A stretch of 64,000 nucleotides of DNA from Klebsiella huaxiensis (GTDB taxonomy: Bacteria; Pseudomonadota; Gammaproteobacteria; Enterobacterales; Enterobacteriaceae). A program made the translations under genes and the position numbers. Location: positions 1,178,001 through 1,242,000 of the forward strand of contig NZ_CP036175.1 of NCBI RefSeq assembly GCF_003261575.2, given 5' to 3'. Below, piece by piece: positions 25,449 through 34,168 of this stretch. The notes below the pieces were generated by a model, which saw nothing but the letters and a program-made list of their open reading frames with translations, was not told where the DNA came from and made no database searches. Numbering within the stretch: the stretch's first letter is position 1; every line of letters starts with the position of its first letter.

Positions 25449-27689
25449 ATGGTTGCGGTAAGAAGTGCACATCTAAATAAAGCTGGTGAATTTGACCCGA
25501 AGAAATGGATCGCGAGTCTGGGAATTTCCAGCCAGCAGTCGTGTGAACGCTTAGCCGAAACCTGGGATTACTGTCGAGAGAAAACGCAGGGACACCCGCA
25601 GGCCGATCTGCTGCTGTGGCGCGGCGTGGAGATGGTGGAGATTCTCTCCATGCTCAGCATGGATATCGACACGCTGCGGGCGGCGTTGCTTTTCCCGCTG
25701 GCGGACGGCAACGTCGTCAGCGAAGAAGTCATGCAGGAGAGCGTAGGTAAATCCGTCGTTACCCTCATTCACGGCGTGCGGGATATGGCCGCCATACGCC
25801 AGCTTAAAGCCACCCATACCGACTCGGTCTCTTCTGAACAGGTGGACAACATTCGCCGCATGCTGCTGGCGATGGTCGATGATTTCCGCTGCGTGGTTAT
25901 CAAACTTGCCGAGCGGATTGCCCATCTGCGCGAAGTGAAAGATGCGCCGGAAGATGAGCGCGTGCTGGCGGCGAAAGAGTGTACCAATATCTACGCGCCG
26001 CTGGCTAACCGCCTGGGGATCGGTCAGCTCAAGTGGGAGCTGGAAGATTACTGCTTCCGCTATCTGCATCCGGCGGAATACAAACGCATTGCTAAGTTGC
26101 TGCATGAACGGCGTATCGATCGTGAACATTACATCGACGAGTTTGTGGGCCATTTACGCTCGGAAATGAAAACCGAGGGCGTCAAAGCCGAAGTGTACGG
26201 GCGACCAAAGCATATCTATAGCATCTGGCGCAAAATGCAGAAAAAGCACCTCGCATTTGACGAGCTGTTTGATGTGCGTGCGGTGCGCATTGTCGCCGAG
26301 CGTCTGCAGGATTGTTATGCCGCGCTGGGCATTGTACATACTCACTACCGTCATCTGCCGGATGAGTTTGACGACTATGTTGCCAATCCGAAGCCCAATG
26401 GCTATCAGTCGATTCACACCGTGGTGCTGGGACCCGGCGGCAAAACGATAGAAATTCAAATTCGTACTAAACAGATGCATGAAGATGCTGAGCTGGGCGT
26501 GGCTGCGCACTGGAAGTACAAAGAGGGCGCCAGCGCAGGGGCCAGCGGCGCACGCGGTTACGAAGATCGCATTGCCTGGCTGCGTAAGCTGATCGCCTGG
26601 CAAGAAGAGATGGCGGATTCCGGCGAAATGCTGGATGAGGTTCGCAGCCAGGTCTTTGATGACCGGGTTTACGTCTTTACGCCGAAGGGCGACGTTGTGG
26701 ATTTACCTGCCGGCTCAACGCCGCTTGATTTTGCCTACCATATTCACAGCGATGTCGGACATCGCTGCATCGGAGCAAAAATCAGCGGGCGCATAGTACC
26801 TTTTACCTACCAGCTGCAAATGGGCGACCAGATTGAAATCATCACCCAGAAACAGCCGAACCCGAGCCGCGACTGGCTGAACCCGAACCTTGGCTACGTC
26901 ACGACCAGCCGTGGGCGTTCCAAGATTCATGCCTGGTTCCGCAAGCAGGATCGCGATAAAAATATTCTTGCCGGGCGGCAGATCCTCGATGACGAGCTCG
27001 AGCATCTGGGTATCAGCCTGAAGGATGCGGAAAAACATCTGTTGCCGCGCTACAACTTTAACGAGCAGGACGAGCTGCTGGCTGCGATTGGCGGCGGTGA
27101 TATTCGTCTCAACCAAATGGTAAACTTCCTGCAAGCGCAGTTCAATAAACCGAGCGCCGAGGAGCAGGATGCCGCTGCGCTGAAACAGCTGCAGCAGAAA
27201 ACCTATACGCCGCAGAATAACCGCAGCAAAGATAACGGCCGGGTGGTGGTTGAGGGCGTTGGTAACCTGATGCACCATATTGCGCGTTGCTGTCAGCCGA
27301 TTCCTGGTGATGAGATTGTCGGTTTTATTACTCAGGGACGTGGGATCTCGGTGCATCGCGCGGATTGCGATCAGCTTGCGGAATTACAATCGCATGCCCC
27401 GGAGCGCATTGTGGACGCGGTGTGGGGAGAAAGCTACTCGGCGGGCTACTCGCTGGTCGTGCGTGTCCAGGCTAACGATCGTAGCGGCCTACTGCGCGAT
27501 ATCACCACCATTCTTGCCAACGAGAAGGTCAACGTGCTGGGCGTTGCCAGCCGCAGTGATACCAAACAGCAGCTTGCCACAATCGATATGACCATTGAGA
27601 TCTACAACCTGCAGGTGCTGGGCCGTGTGCTTGGCCGGCTGAATCAGGTACCGGATGTGATTGACGCCCGTCGTCTTCACGGCGGTTAA
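25449..27689 (+). CDS. relA: GTP/GDP pyrophosphokinase RelA ((p)ppGpp synthetase I)
   Basis: 746 residues (E. coli 744). Ribosome-associated synthase of (p)ppGpp, activated by uncharged tRNA. It has the inactive HD domain typical of RelA (FPLADGN in place of a functional HD pair), the synthetase domain with YGRPKHIYSIWRKMQKK and NPKPNGYQSIHTVV (about residues 230-350), a TGS domain starting RVYVFTPKGDVVDLPAGS, the zinc-finger/helical region GRVVVEGVGNLMHHIARCC, and a C-terminal ACT domain. The ATG at 25449 with GGAGAGGACA upstream matches the E. coli start. In K-12 mazEF follows relA; here mazG follows directly. Confidence 0.97.
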   Translation: MVAVRSAHLNKAGEFDPKKWIASLGISSQQSCERLAETWDYCREKTQGHPQADLLLWRGVEMVEILSMLSMDIDTLRAALLFPLADGNVVSEEVMQESVGKSVVTLIHGVRDMAAIRQLKATHTDSVSSEQVDNIRRMLLAMVDDFRCVVIKLAERIAHLREVKDAPEDERVLAAKECTNIYAPLANRLGIGQLKWELEDYCFRYLHPAEYKRIAKLLHERRIDREHYIDEFVGHLRSEMKTEGVKAEVYGRPKHIYSIWRKMQKKHLAFDELFDVRAVRIVAERLQDCYAALGIVHTHYRHLPDEFDDYVANPKPNGYQSIHTVVLGPGGKTIEIQIRTKQMHEDAELGVAAHWKYKEGASAGASGARGYEDRIAWLRKLIAWQEEMADSGEMLDEVRSQVFDDRVYVFTPKGDVVDLPAGSTPLDFAYHIHSDVGHRCIGAKISGRIVPFTYQLQMGDQIEIITQKQPNPSRDWLNPNLGYVTTSRGRSKIHAWFRKQDRDKNILAGRQILDDELEHLGISLKDAEKHLLPRYNFNEQDELLAAIGGGDIRLNQMVNFLQAQFNKPSAEEQDAAALKQLQQKTYTPQNNRSKDNGRVVVEGVGNLMHHIARCCQPIPGDEIVGFITQGRGISVHRADCDQLAELQSHAPERIVDAVWGESYSAGYSLVVRVQANDRSGLLRDITTILANEKVNVLGVASRSDTKQQLATIDMTIEIYNLQVLGRVLGRLNQVPDVIDARRLHGG

Positions 27690-27705
27690 GATCGCTATTC
27701 TTTAT

Positions 27706-27738
27706 AAGCCGGGTCAGGCGAAAGCCACCACCCGGCTT
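27706..27738 (+). terminator. relA-mazG intergenic hairpin
   Basis: AAGCCGGGT (27706-27714) pairs perfectly with ACCCGGCTT (27730-27738), followed by the weakly T-rich CTCTT. A probable relA terminator or partial attenuator before mazG. Confidence 0.6.
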
Positions 27739-27758
27739 CTCTTAATCAGGAAAGACCC

Positions 27759-28550
27759 ATGACCCAAATCGACCGGCTGCTCGGTATCATGCAGCGCTTG
27801 CGGGACCCGGAAAATGGCTGCCCATGGGACAAAGAGCAGACTTTTGCCACCATCGCCCCCTACACCCTTGAAGAGACCTATGAAGTGCTTGACGCTATTG
27901 CCCGCGAAGATTTCGACGATCTGCGTGGCGAGTTGGGCGATCTGCTATTCCAGGTCGTGTTCTATGCTCAGATGGCACAGGAAGAGGGGCGTTTTGATTT
28001 CAACGATATCTGCGCCGCCATCAGCGACAAGCTGGAGCGCCGTCACCCGCATATTTTCGGCGATGCTTCTGCGGGTAACAGCAGCGAAGTACTGGCGCGT
28101 TGGGAACAAATTAAAAGCGCGGAGAGGGCCGAAAAGTCCCAGCACTCTGCGCTGGACGATATTCCGCATAGTCTGCCCGCGCTGATGCGTGCGCATAAAA
28201 TCCAGCGACGCTGCTCGGCAGTAGGTTTTGATTGGACTTCGCTTGGCCCGGTTTTGGACAAAGTGCATGAAGAGATTGATGAAGTCATGCACGAGGCGCA
28301 GCAGGCGGTGATTGATGAAGCTAAACTGGAGGAGGAAGTCGGCGACTTGCTGTTCGCAACGGTCAACTTATCCCGCCATTTAGGGGTGAAAGCCGAAGTT
28401 GCATTGCAAAAAGCGAACCTCAAGTTTGAGCGCCGTTTCCGTGAAGTTGAGCGGATTGTCGCCGCACGAGGCCTGGAAATGACCGGTGTTGACCTCGATA
28501 CCATGGAAGATGTGTGGCAAGAGGTAAAACGCCAGGAAACTGATCTCTAA
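27759..28550 (+). CDS. mazG: nucleoside triphosphate pyrophosphohydrolase MazG
   Basis: 263 residues, as in E. coli. It hydrolyses NTPs and dNTPs to monophosphates and pyrophosphate and is linked to control of (p)ppGpp. Two MazG repeats are visible, each with the EExxE/ExxD metal-binding pattern: EETYEVLDAIAREDFDDLRGELGD near residue 35 and EEIDEVMHEAQQ followed by LEEEVGDLLFATVNLSRH near residue 170. The mazEF toxin-antitoxin pair that precedes it in E. coli is absent; the gap to relA is only 69 bases. Confidence 0.96.
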   Translation: MTQIDRLLGIMQRLRDPENGCPWDKEQTFATIAPYTLEETYEVLDAIAREDFDDLRGELGDLLFQVVFYAQMAQEEGRFDFNDICAAISDKLERRHPHIFGDASAGNSSEVLARWEQIKSAERAEKSQHSALDDIPHSLPALMRAHKIQRRCSAVGFDWTSLGPVLDKVHEEIDEVMHEAQQAVIDEAKLEEEVGDLLFATVNLSRHLGVKAEVALQKANLKFERRFREVERIVAARGLEMTGVDLDTMEDVWQEVKRQETDL

Positions 28551-28562
28551 AGGGTTTTCGTG

Positions 28563-28606
28563 ATCAAGCGCTATTTGTGTGATTTTTTAAATAACAAGCG
28601 CTTGAT
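28563..28606. promoter_or_regulatory. 10-bp inverted repeat between mazG and pyrG
   Basis: ATCAAGCGCT (28563-28572) and AGCGCTTGAT (28597-28606) are perfect reverse complements around an AT-rich 24-base centre, 13 bases after mazG. There is no T-run, so a mazG 3' hairpin or an operator in the pyrG promoter region are both possible. Confidence 0.4.
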
Positions 28607-28777
28607 TTGCGTCAAAAACATTTCGCCAAAAGCGGCTATTTTCTCACTCCCCGCGTTTGTGTGGGCCTGATGAAAAGGAGGGATAATGAAAGTTTGTGGC
28701 GTCAGTCATGATCGGGTATACTGCTTTCCCGTCCTGGTTATTCCATCGTCTTTTAAACCTAACTTCTCAGGTTCAGC

Positions 28778-30415
28778 ATGACAACGAACTATATTTTTGT
28801 GACCGGCGGGGTCGTATCCTCTCTGGGTAAAGGCATTGCCGCAGCTTCCCTCGCAGCCATTCTCGAAGCCCGCGGGCTTAACGTGACCATGATGAAACTG
28901 GATCCGTACATCAACGTCGATCCGGGCACCATGAGTCCAATCCAACACGGGGAAGTGTTCGTTACTGAAGACGGCGCTGAAACCGATCTGGACCTGGGTC
29001 ACTACGAGCGCTTTATTCGCACCAAGATGACCCGTCGTAACAACTTCACTACTGGCCGTATCTACTCTGATGTTCTGCGCAAAGAGCGCCGTGGTGATTA
29101 TCTGGGCGCAACCGTACAGGTTATTCCGCATATCACCAACGCTATCAAAGAGCGCGTACTGGCCGGCGGCGAAGGCCATGATGTGGTGCTGGTTGAAATC
29201 GGTGGCACCGTTGGCGATATCGAGTCGCTGCCGTTCCTCGAAGCGATTCGCCAGCTGGCGGTGGATATCGGTCGTGAAAACGCGCTGTTTATGCATTTGA
29301 CTCTGGTGCCGTACCTGGCCGCTGCGGGTGAAGTCAAAACCAAACCCACTCAGCACTCCGTTAAAGAGCTGCTCTCCATCGGTATTCAGCCTGACATTCT
29401 GGTCTGCCGCTCCGATCGCGCTATTCCGGCGAACGAACGTGCCAAAATTGCATTGTTCTGCAATGTGCCAGAAAAAGCGGTTATTTCGATGAAAGATGTC
29501 GATTCCATTTATAAAATTCCAGGCCTGTTGAAATCCCAGGGGCTGGACGATTATATTTGTAAACGATTCAGCTTAAACTGCCCGGAAGCGAACCTGGCCG
29601 AATGGGAACAGGTTATTTACGAAGAAGCCAATCCGGCAGGTGAGGTCACCATCGGTATGGTCGGCAAGTACATTGAACTGCCGGACGCCTACAAATCGGT
29701 GATTGAAGCGCTGAAACACGGTGGTCTGAAAAACCGCGTAACCGTCAACATCAAGCTGATCGATTCGCAGGATGTTGAAACGCGCGGCGTCGAAATTCTG
29801 AAAAATTTAGACGCTATCCTGATTCCTGGTGGCTTTGGCTATCGCGGGGTTGAAGGTAAGATTGCCACTGCGCGCTATGCGCGTGAAAATAACATTCCAT
29901 ATCTGGGTATTTGCCTGGGTATGCAGGTTGCGCTGATTGAGTTTGCGCGCAACGTAGCGGGGATGGAAAACGCCAACTCCACGGAATTTGTGCCAGACTG
30001 TAAGTACCCGGTTGTGGCCCTCATTACCGAATGGCGTGATGAAGAAGGTAATGTCGAAGTGCGTTCTGATAAGAGCGACCTCGGCGGTACGATGCGCCTT
30101 GGCGCGCAGCAGTGCCAACTGAGCGACGATAGCCTGGTGCGCCAGCTGTACGGTGAGCCAACCATTACCGAACGCCATCGTCACCGCTATGAAGTCAACA
30201 ACATGCTGTTGAAACCGATTGAAAATGCGGGCCTGCGTATTGCGGGACGTTCCGGGGATGATCAGTTGGTCGAGATCATCGAGGTGCCGAATCATCCGTG
30301 GTTTGTCGCCTGTCAGTTCCATCCGGAGTTTACTTCGACGCCGCGTGATGGTCACCCGCTGTTTGCTGGCTTTGTGAAAGCCGCCGGTGAGTACCAGAAG
30401 CGTCAGGCGAAGTAA
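28778..30415 (+). CDS. pyrG: CTP synthase
   Basis: 545 residues, as in E. coli. Converts UTP to CTP with ATP and glutamine. The N-terminal synthetase domain has the P-loop VTGGVVSSLGKGIAA and the UTP/CTP contact region GTVGDIESLPFLEAIRQ. The C-terminal glutamine amidotransferase domain has the nucleophile in YLGICLGMQ and the His/Glu pair in CQFHPEFTS. It is followed after 80 bases by eno with a hairpin between, as in E. coli. Confidence 0.98.
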   Translation: MTTNYIFVTGGVVSSLGKGIAAASLAAILEARGLNVTMMKLDPYINVDPGTMSPIQHGEVFVTEDGAETDLDLGHYERFIRTKMTRRNNFTTGRIYSDVLRKERRGDYLGATVQVIPHITNAIKERVLAGGEGHDVVLVEIGGTVGDIESLPFLEAIRQLAVDIGRENALFMHLTLVPYLAAAGEVKTKPTQHSVKELLSIGIQPDILVCRSDRAIPANERAKIALFCNVPEKAVISMKDVDSIYKIPGLLKSQGLDDYICKRFSLNCPEANLAEWEQVIYEEANPAGEVTIGMVGKYIELPDAYKSVIEALKHGGLKNRVTVNIKLIDSQDVETRGVEILKNLDAILIPGGFGYRGVEGKIATARYARENNIPYLGICLGMQVALIEFARNVAGMENANSTEFVPDCKYPVVALITEWRDEEGNVEVRSDKSDLGGTMRLGAQQCQLSDDSLVRQLYGEPTITERHRHRYEVNNMLLKPIENAGLRIAGRSGDDQLVEIIEVPNHPWFVACQFHPEFTSTPRDGHPLFAGFVKAAGEYQKRQAK

Positions 30416-30430
30416 AAGAGTTAGAACGGC

Positions 30431-30452
30431 AATGCACCCATCCGGGTGCATT
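30431..30452 (+). terminator. pyrG-eno intergenic hairpin
   Basis: AATGCACCC (30431-30439) and GGGTGCATT (30444-30452) form a perfect 9-bp stem with a four-base loop, followed by GTTTGTCT. A partial terminator between pyrG and eno. Confidence 0.65.
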
Positions 30453-30495
30453 GTTTGTCTGGAGTTTTAGTTTAACTTGTACTGAGGAAAACCTA

Positions 30496-31794
30496 ATGTC
30501 CAAAATCGTTAAAGTCATCGGTCGTGAAATCATCGACTCCCGTGGTAACCCGACTGTTGAAGCCGAAGTACACCTGGAAGGTGGTTTCGTCGGTATGGCA
30601 GCAGCTCCGTCAGGTGCTTCTACTGGTTCCCGCGAAGCGCTGGAACTGCGCGATGGCGACAAATCCCGTTTCATGGGTAAAGGCGTACTGAAAGCTGTTG
30701 GCGCGGTTAACGGCCCGATCGCTCAGGCAATCCTTGGCAAAGACGCCAAAGATCAGGCTGGCATCGACAAAATCATGATCGACCTGGACGGTACTGAAAA
30801 CAAATCTAACTTCGGTGCGAACGCTATCCTGGCCGTATCTCTGGCTAACGCCAAAGCTGCTGCTGCTTCTAAAGGTCAGCCGCTGTATGAGCACATTGCT
30901 GAACTGAACGGCACCCCAGGCAAATACTCCATGCCGGTTCCGATGATGAACATCATCAACGGTGGTGAGCACGCTGACAACAACGTCGACATCCAGGAAT
31001 TTATGATTCAGCCAGTTGGCGCTAAATCCCTGAAAGAAGCCGTACGTATGGGTTCTGAAGTGTTCCATAACCTGGCTAAAGTTCTGAAAGCTAAAGGCAT
31101 GAACACTGCAGTTGGTGACGAAGGCGGCTACGCGCCGAACCTGGGTTCCAACGCTGAAGCTCTGGCTGTTATCGCTGAAGCTGTTAAAGCTGCTGGCTAC
31201 GAGCTGGGCACCGACATCACCCTGGCGATGGACTGTGCAGCTTCAGAATTCTACAAAGACGGTAAATACGTTCTGGCTGGCGAAGGCAACAAAGCGTTCA
31301 CCTCTGAAGAATTCACTCACTTCCTGGAAGACCTGACCAAACAGTATCCGATCGTGTCTATCGAAGACGGTCTGGACGAATCTGACTGGGATGGTTTCGC
31401 ATACCAGACTAAAGTACTGGGCGACAAAATCCAGCTGGTTGGTGACGATCTGTTCGTAACCAACACCAAGATCCTGAAAGAAGGTATCGAGAAAGGCATC
31501 GTTAACTCCATCCTGATCAAATTCAACCAGATCGGTTCTCTGACCGAAACTCTGGCTGCGATCAAAATGGCGAAAGACGCTGGTTACACTGCCGTTATCT
31601 CTCACCGTTCAGGCGAAACTGAAGACGCTACCATTGCTGACCTGGCTGTTGGTACCGCTGCAGGCCAGATCAAAACCGGTTCTATGAGCCGTTCTGACCG
31701 CGTTGCTAAATACAACCAGCTGATTCGTATCGAAGAAGCCCTGGGAGAAAAAGCACCGTACAACGGTCGTAAAGAGATCAAAGGTCAGGCATAA
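30496..31794 (+). CDS. eno: enolase
   Basis: 432 residues, as in E. coli. Glycolytic conversion of 2-phosphoglycerate to phosphoenolpyruvate; also a component of the RNA degradosome. Motifs are PSGASTGSREALELRDGD (mobile loop), VGDEGGYAPNL, YPIVSIEDGLDESDWDGF (metal ligands) and the enolase signature ILIKFNQIGSLTET. I use the ATG at 30496 with an upstream GAGGAAA; an earlier in-frame start at 30451 lies in the hairpin. Codon use is strongly biased to optimal codons (CTG, GGT, AAA), as expected for an abundant protein. Confidence 0.99.
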   Translation: MSKIVKVIGREIIDSRGNPTVEAEVHLEGGFVGMAAAPSGASTGSREALELRDGDKSRFMGKGVLKAVGAVNGPIAQAILGKDAKDQAGIDKIMIDLDGTENKSNFGANAILAVSLANAKAAAASKGQPLYEHIAELNGTPGKYSMPVPMMNIINGGEHADNNVDIQEFMIQPVGAKSLKEAVRMGSEVFHNLAKVLKAKGMNTAVGDEGGYAPNLGSNAEALAVIAEAVKAAGYELGTDITLAMDCAASEFYKDGKYVLAGEGNKAFTSEEFTHFLEDLTKQYPIVSIEDGLDESDWDGFAYQTKVLGDKIQLVGDDLFVTNTKILKEGIEKGIVNSILIKFNQIGSLTETLAAIKMAKDAGYTAVISHRSGETEDATIADLAVGTAAGQIKTGSMSRSDRVAKYNQLIRIEEALGEKAPYNGRKEIKGQA

Positions 31795-31814
31795 GTCTGT
31801 CTTTATCTGATATG

Positions 31815-31845
31815 AAAATGCCAGCCTTCGGGCTGGCATTTTTTT
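31815..31845 (+). terminator. eno intrinsic terminator
   Basis: AAAATGCCAGCC pairs with GGCTGGCATTTT around a TTCG tetraloop, with a run of T residues to 31845. Because of the A-run on the left it could also serve the converging SDR gene. Confidence 0.92.
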
Positions 31846-31860
31846 GCCCGTAAATCACGA

Positions 31861-32970
31861 TTACTTAAAATCCACCGCCATTTGCTGCGGAATGGAAAGC
31901 CCACGCGTGGTCTGCACGCAGCGATCGATGTAATCGGTAAAGCGCGGCGGTTTCGGCATCCCCATACTGAGCAACTTGTCGTTGCTAAATCGCACGTTGA
32001 GCGTGGCGAACGCGCCGTACAAACGTATTGCCTTCAGCATAAGGCGCTCGTTACACGGGCCAAAAATATCCTTCAGCTCGCGACGCATTTTGACCAGTGT
32101 CTCATAGCTGACCTGGGCGTACTTATTGCCAACCGGGGCTTGTTCCAGCGCCGACGCCATAGCGCTGTCGATATCCGCAAATCTCACGCTATTTTCTTCA
32201 CCTGCCGAAATGTGCACTATCTCTCCGCGAGCAAGTGGGCTGTTGAGCAGCATTAGCAGCGCATCGGCGCAGTAATCGACGGGGATAACGTCAATGCGGT
32301 CTTCCATCGAACACATAAATTTTTGCAGCATCAGACCCATGCTGAATACCCAGAAGATGCTGCTGGAAGGCTGACAGCCGTGATGAGTGTGACCAACCAC
32401 AATCGAGGGGCGGGCAATAACCAACGGCAGTGTTGGGCACTCCTGCTGCATCAGGCGTTCTATGGTTGATTTAGAGTGGGTGTACTCTACCAGATGCTCG
32501 GCGCGTTCACGGAACTCTGCGTTTTCTGCCACCAGTGAATCCTGTTCAGGTGAACACGACATTGCCGTGCCTACATGCAGGAAGCGCTGAAGGCTGATGA
32601 TCTGCGCCATTCTCCGGACAAACTTAAGCGTTCCTTCGACATTTACTTTCCAGATGAGCGGGTTGTTGCCAAAGGAGGCGATGGCGGCGCAGTTGATAAC
32701 GTGAGTGACCTGATCCAGGCGAGGGTCGGTAAGAAATACTTCCGGATCCGCCAAATCGCCCAGCAGAATGCTCCGTGAATTCAGTGCTGCCAGCTTCTCT
32801 TCTGCAATATTGAATTTACGCAGGTTTTCCTTTACCCGTTCAAGTGCGGCTGCATCATCATTGGCGCGAACCAGCAGTAGCAGATTAAATCTATTTTCCT
32901 GATTAAGAATATTTTCTAAAACTGCCCCGCCCAGAAATCCGGTCACGCCTGTAATTAACAATGTATTCAT
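31861..32970 (-). CDS. SDR-family NAD(P)-dependent reductase, acyl-CoA/thioester-reductase-like
   Basis: 369 residues. An extended short-chain dehydrogenase of the NAD_binding_4 (fatty acyl reductase, 'male sterility') type. The nucleotide motif is ITGVTGFLGGAVLENIL at the N-terminus; VTHVINCAAIASFGNNP, the catalytic Tyr/Lys in VEYTHSKSTIERLM (about residue 165) and PLVIARPSIVVGHT are all in the expected order. No carrier protein or adenylation domain is attached and no partner gene is adjacent, so the substrate is unknown. It has no counterpart between eno and queE in E. coli K-12; with the AT-rich DNA and CRISPR array next to it this looks like an accessory pocket. Confidence 0.8.
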   Translation of the reverse strand: MNTLLITGVTGFLGGAVLENILNQENRFNLLLLVRANDDAAALERVKENLRKFNIAEEKLAALNSRSILLGDLADPEVFLTDPRLDQVTHVINCAAIASFGNNPLIWKVNVEGTLKFVRRMAQIISLQRFLHVGTAMSCSPEQDSLVAENAEFRERAEHLVEYTHSKSTIERLMQQECPTLPLVIARPSIVVGHTHHGCQPSSSIFWVFSMGLMLQKFMCSMEDRIDVIPVDYCADALLMLLNSPLARGEIVHISAGEENSVRFADIDSAMASALEQAPVGNKYAQVSYETLVKMRRELKDIFGPCNERLMLKAIRLYGAFATLNVRFSNDKLLSMGMPKPPRFTDYIDRCVQTTRGLSIPQQMAVDFK

Positions 32971-33549
32971 GAGTTCAATCTCATCATGGTTGGTTTACGG
33001 ATTCTAGGAGCGGGAAATTAAACGGGAGGTAAATAAAAAATCCGTCTTTGTTCAATGTCTTAAGACTATTTTAAGCTTGTGGAATTTTACGGATCTGATT
33101 GGACTTCGGATAGTGATAATAAATTCATAATTTCATGTATCCATTTGTATCATAATGATATGTAAGTCTTTTTATTTTTATGGTTTTTATTTCTATTGCT
33201 GTTTTTTTAATGTTTTGTTACATCAAAAATTAAATTAGAATAAATTTGTTGCCAACGTAAGTATTACTCGGCTAATTAATGTTCGATTTAATCATGCAGC
33301 GCATTTAACATATTTCTACGGTATTGCCTTAAATGTTTGAGTACAGTATGCCAGCGTTTCTTCTGGAAGGAACATACCGACTTTGTGGGGAGCTCTTTGG
33401 TAGTTCGGAGTGTTTTTCATAACTATTGTTGTTATCCGATGATGTGCAGAAGTTTCAGCTCTGGTACAGAAATCACACTATTTTGGTAAACTTCAAGTGA
33501 AGATAAGCCTCTGCTTTTTTATCATTTAAAATCATGTGATTGTATGCTC
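32971..33549. other. AT-rich non-coding stretch
   Basis: About 580 bases, clearly richer in A+T than the neighbouring genes, with stop codons in all frames and no open frame I would call a gene. It probably holds the SDR promoter at its left end and perhaps sites for H-NS-type silencing. I see no transposon ends. Confidence 0.5.
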
Positions 33550-33634
33550 TTTAATAATGCATATTTGTAATGATTACGTTGGTAGAGTGTTGTCTCGTAA
33601 AAAAGAGTATTATAAACAAGGGAATATATTTAGA
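33550..33634 (+). promoter_or_regulatory. CRISPR leader of type I-E
   Basis: AT-rich sequence directly upstream of the first repeat. It ends in TTTAGA just before GTGTTCCCC and contains TTGGTAGAGTGTTGTCTCG, resembling the E. coli type I-E leader (TTGGTAGATTGTGACTGGC... TTTAGA). This end is therefore the site of spacer addition, and the array is transcribed left to right. Confidence 0.75.
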
Positions 33635-34010
33635 GTGTTCCCCGCGCCAGCGGGGATAAACTGCTCTATCCCCAGCACGTGCCGGTAGTAAAGCAGTGTT
33701 CCCCGCGCCAGCGGGGATAAACTGGGTTTGGTTTATCTGGCCGCTTGTGGAGGCGTGTGTTCCCCGCGCCAGCGGGGATAAACTGGCGGTTGCAAGGTTA
33801 TCCTGGAATACAAACGTGTGTTCCCCGCGCCAGCGGGGATAAACCGCTGTTATGGCTGATATCCGTGTAATCGGCGACGTGTTCCCCGCGCCAGCGGGGA
33901 TAAACCGCTAATTAACCTGACGAATATAAGTACTGGGGGGGGCCGCGCCAGCGAGGATAAACCGATACAGAGAATGTTGCTTCCTTCTCACATCCAGTGT
34001 TCCCCGCGCA
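33635..34010 (+). CRISPR. orphan type I-E CRISPR array, 6 spacers
   Basis: 29-base repeats GTGTTCCCCGCGCCAGCG + GGGATAAAC(C/T)G begin at 33635, 33696, 33757, 33818 and 33879. Spacers of exactly 32 bases lie between them (33664-33695, 33725-33756, 33786-33817, 33847-33878). The three leader-proximal repeats end in CTG, the next two in CCG. A sixth repeat (about 33936-33964) is degenerate in its 5' half (a run of G) and has GAGG for GGGG. A sixth spacer (33965-33996) follows, then a seventh repeat cut after about 13 bases (33997-34010). There are no cas genes in this window, neither here nor in the cysH-iap interval where type I-E cas genes usually lie. Decay at the distal end with a clean leader end is the normal ageing pattern. 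Spacer targets cannot be found without a search. Confidence 0.97.
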
Positions 34011-34143
34011 TAGCCAGAATGGGTGTTCCCCAATGATTCGCACCCATATCCTTGATCAGATAAATACTGGTAGCAAAATAGAGTGCAACGAAAATAAACT
34101 TACATAGTCTGGAGGGCTGGGCTAAAAAATGATTAATATGCAT
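33988..34143 (-). pseudogene. small truncated membrane-protein gene abutting the CRISPR array
   Basis: 51 codons from ATG at 34143, preceded by a good CAGGAG ribosome site, shortly downstream of the ygcG remnant on the same strand. One hydrophobic segment (FIFVALYFATSIYLI) is visible. The last eight or nine codons (RGEHWM and neighbours) are read through the truncated last CRISPR repeat and spacer 6, so the original 3' end is missing. Not recognised. I read it as the first part of a gene once following ygcG and cut when the DNA between it and the array was lost. Confidence 0.4.
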
Positions 34144-34168
34144 TTGTTTGCTCCTGAATAAGACATGA

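Noticed and set aside
33936..33945. Poly-G stretch in CRISPR repeat 6 as a functional element
   Set aside because: More simply explained by decay of an old repeat or by a sequencing error.
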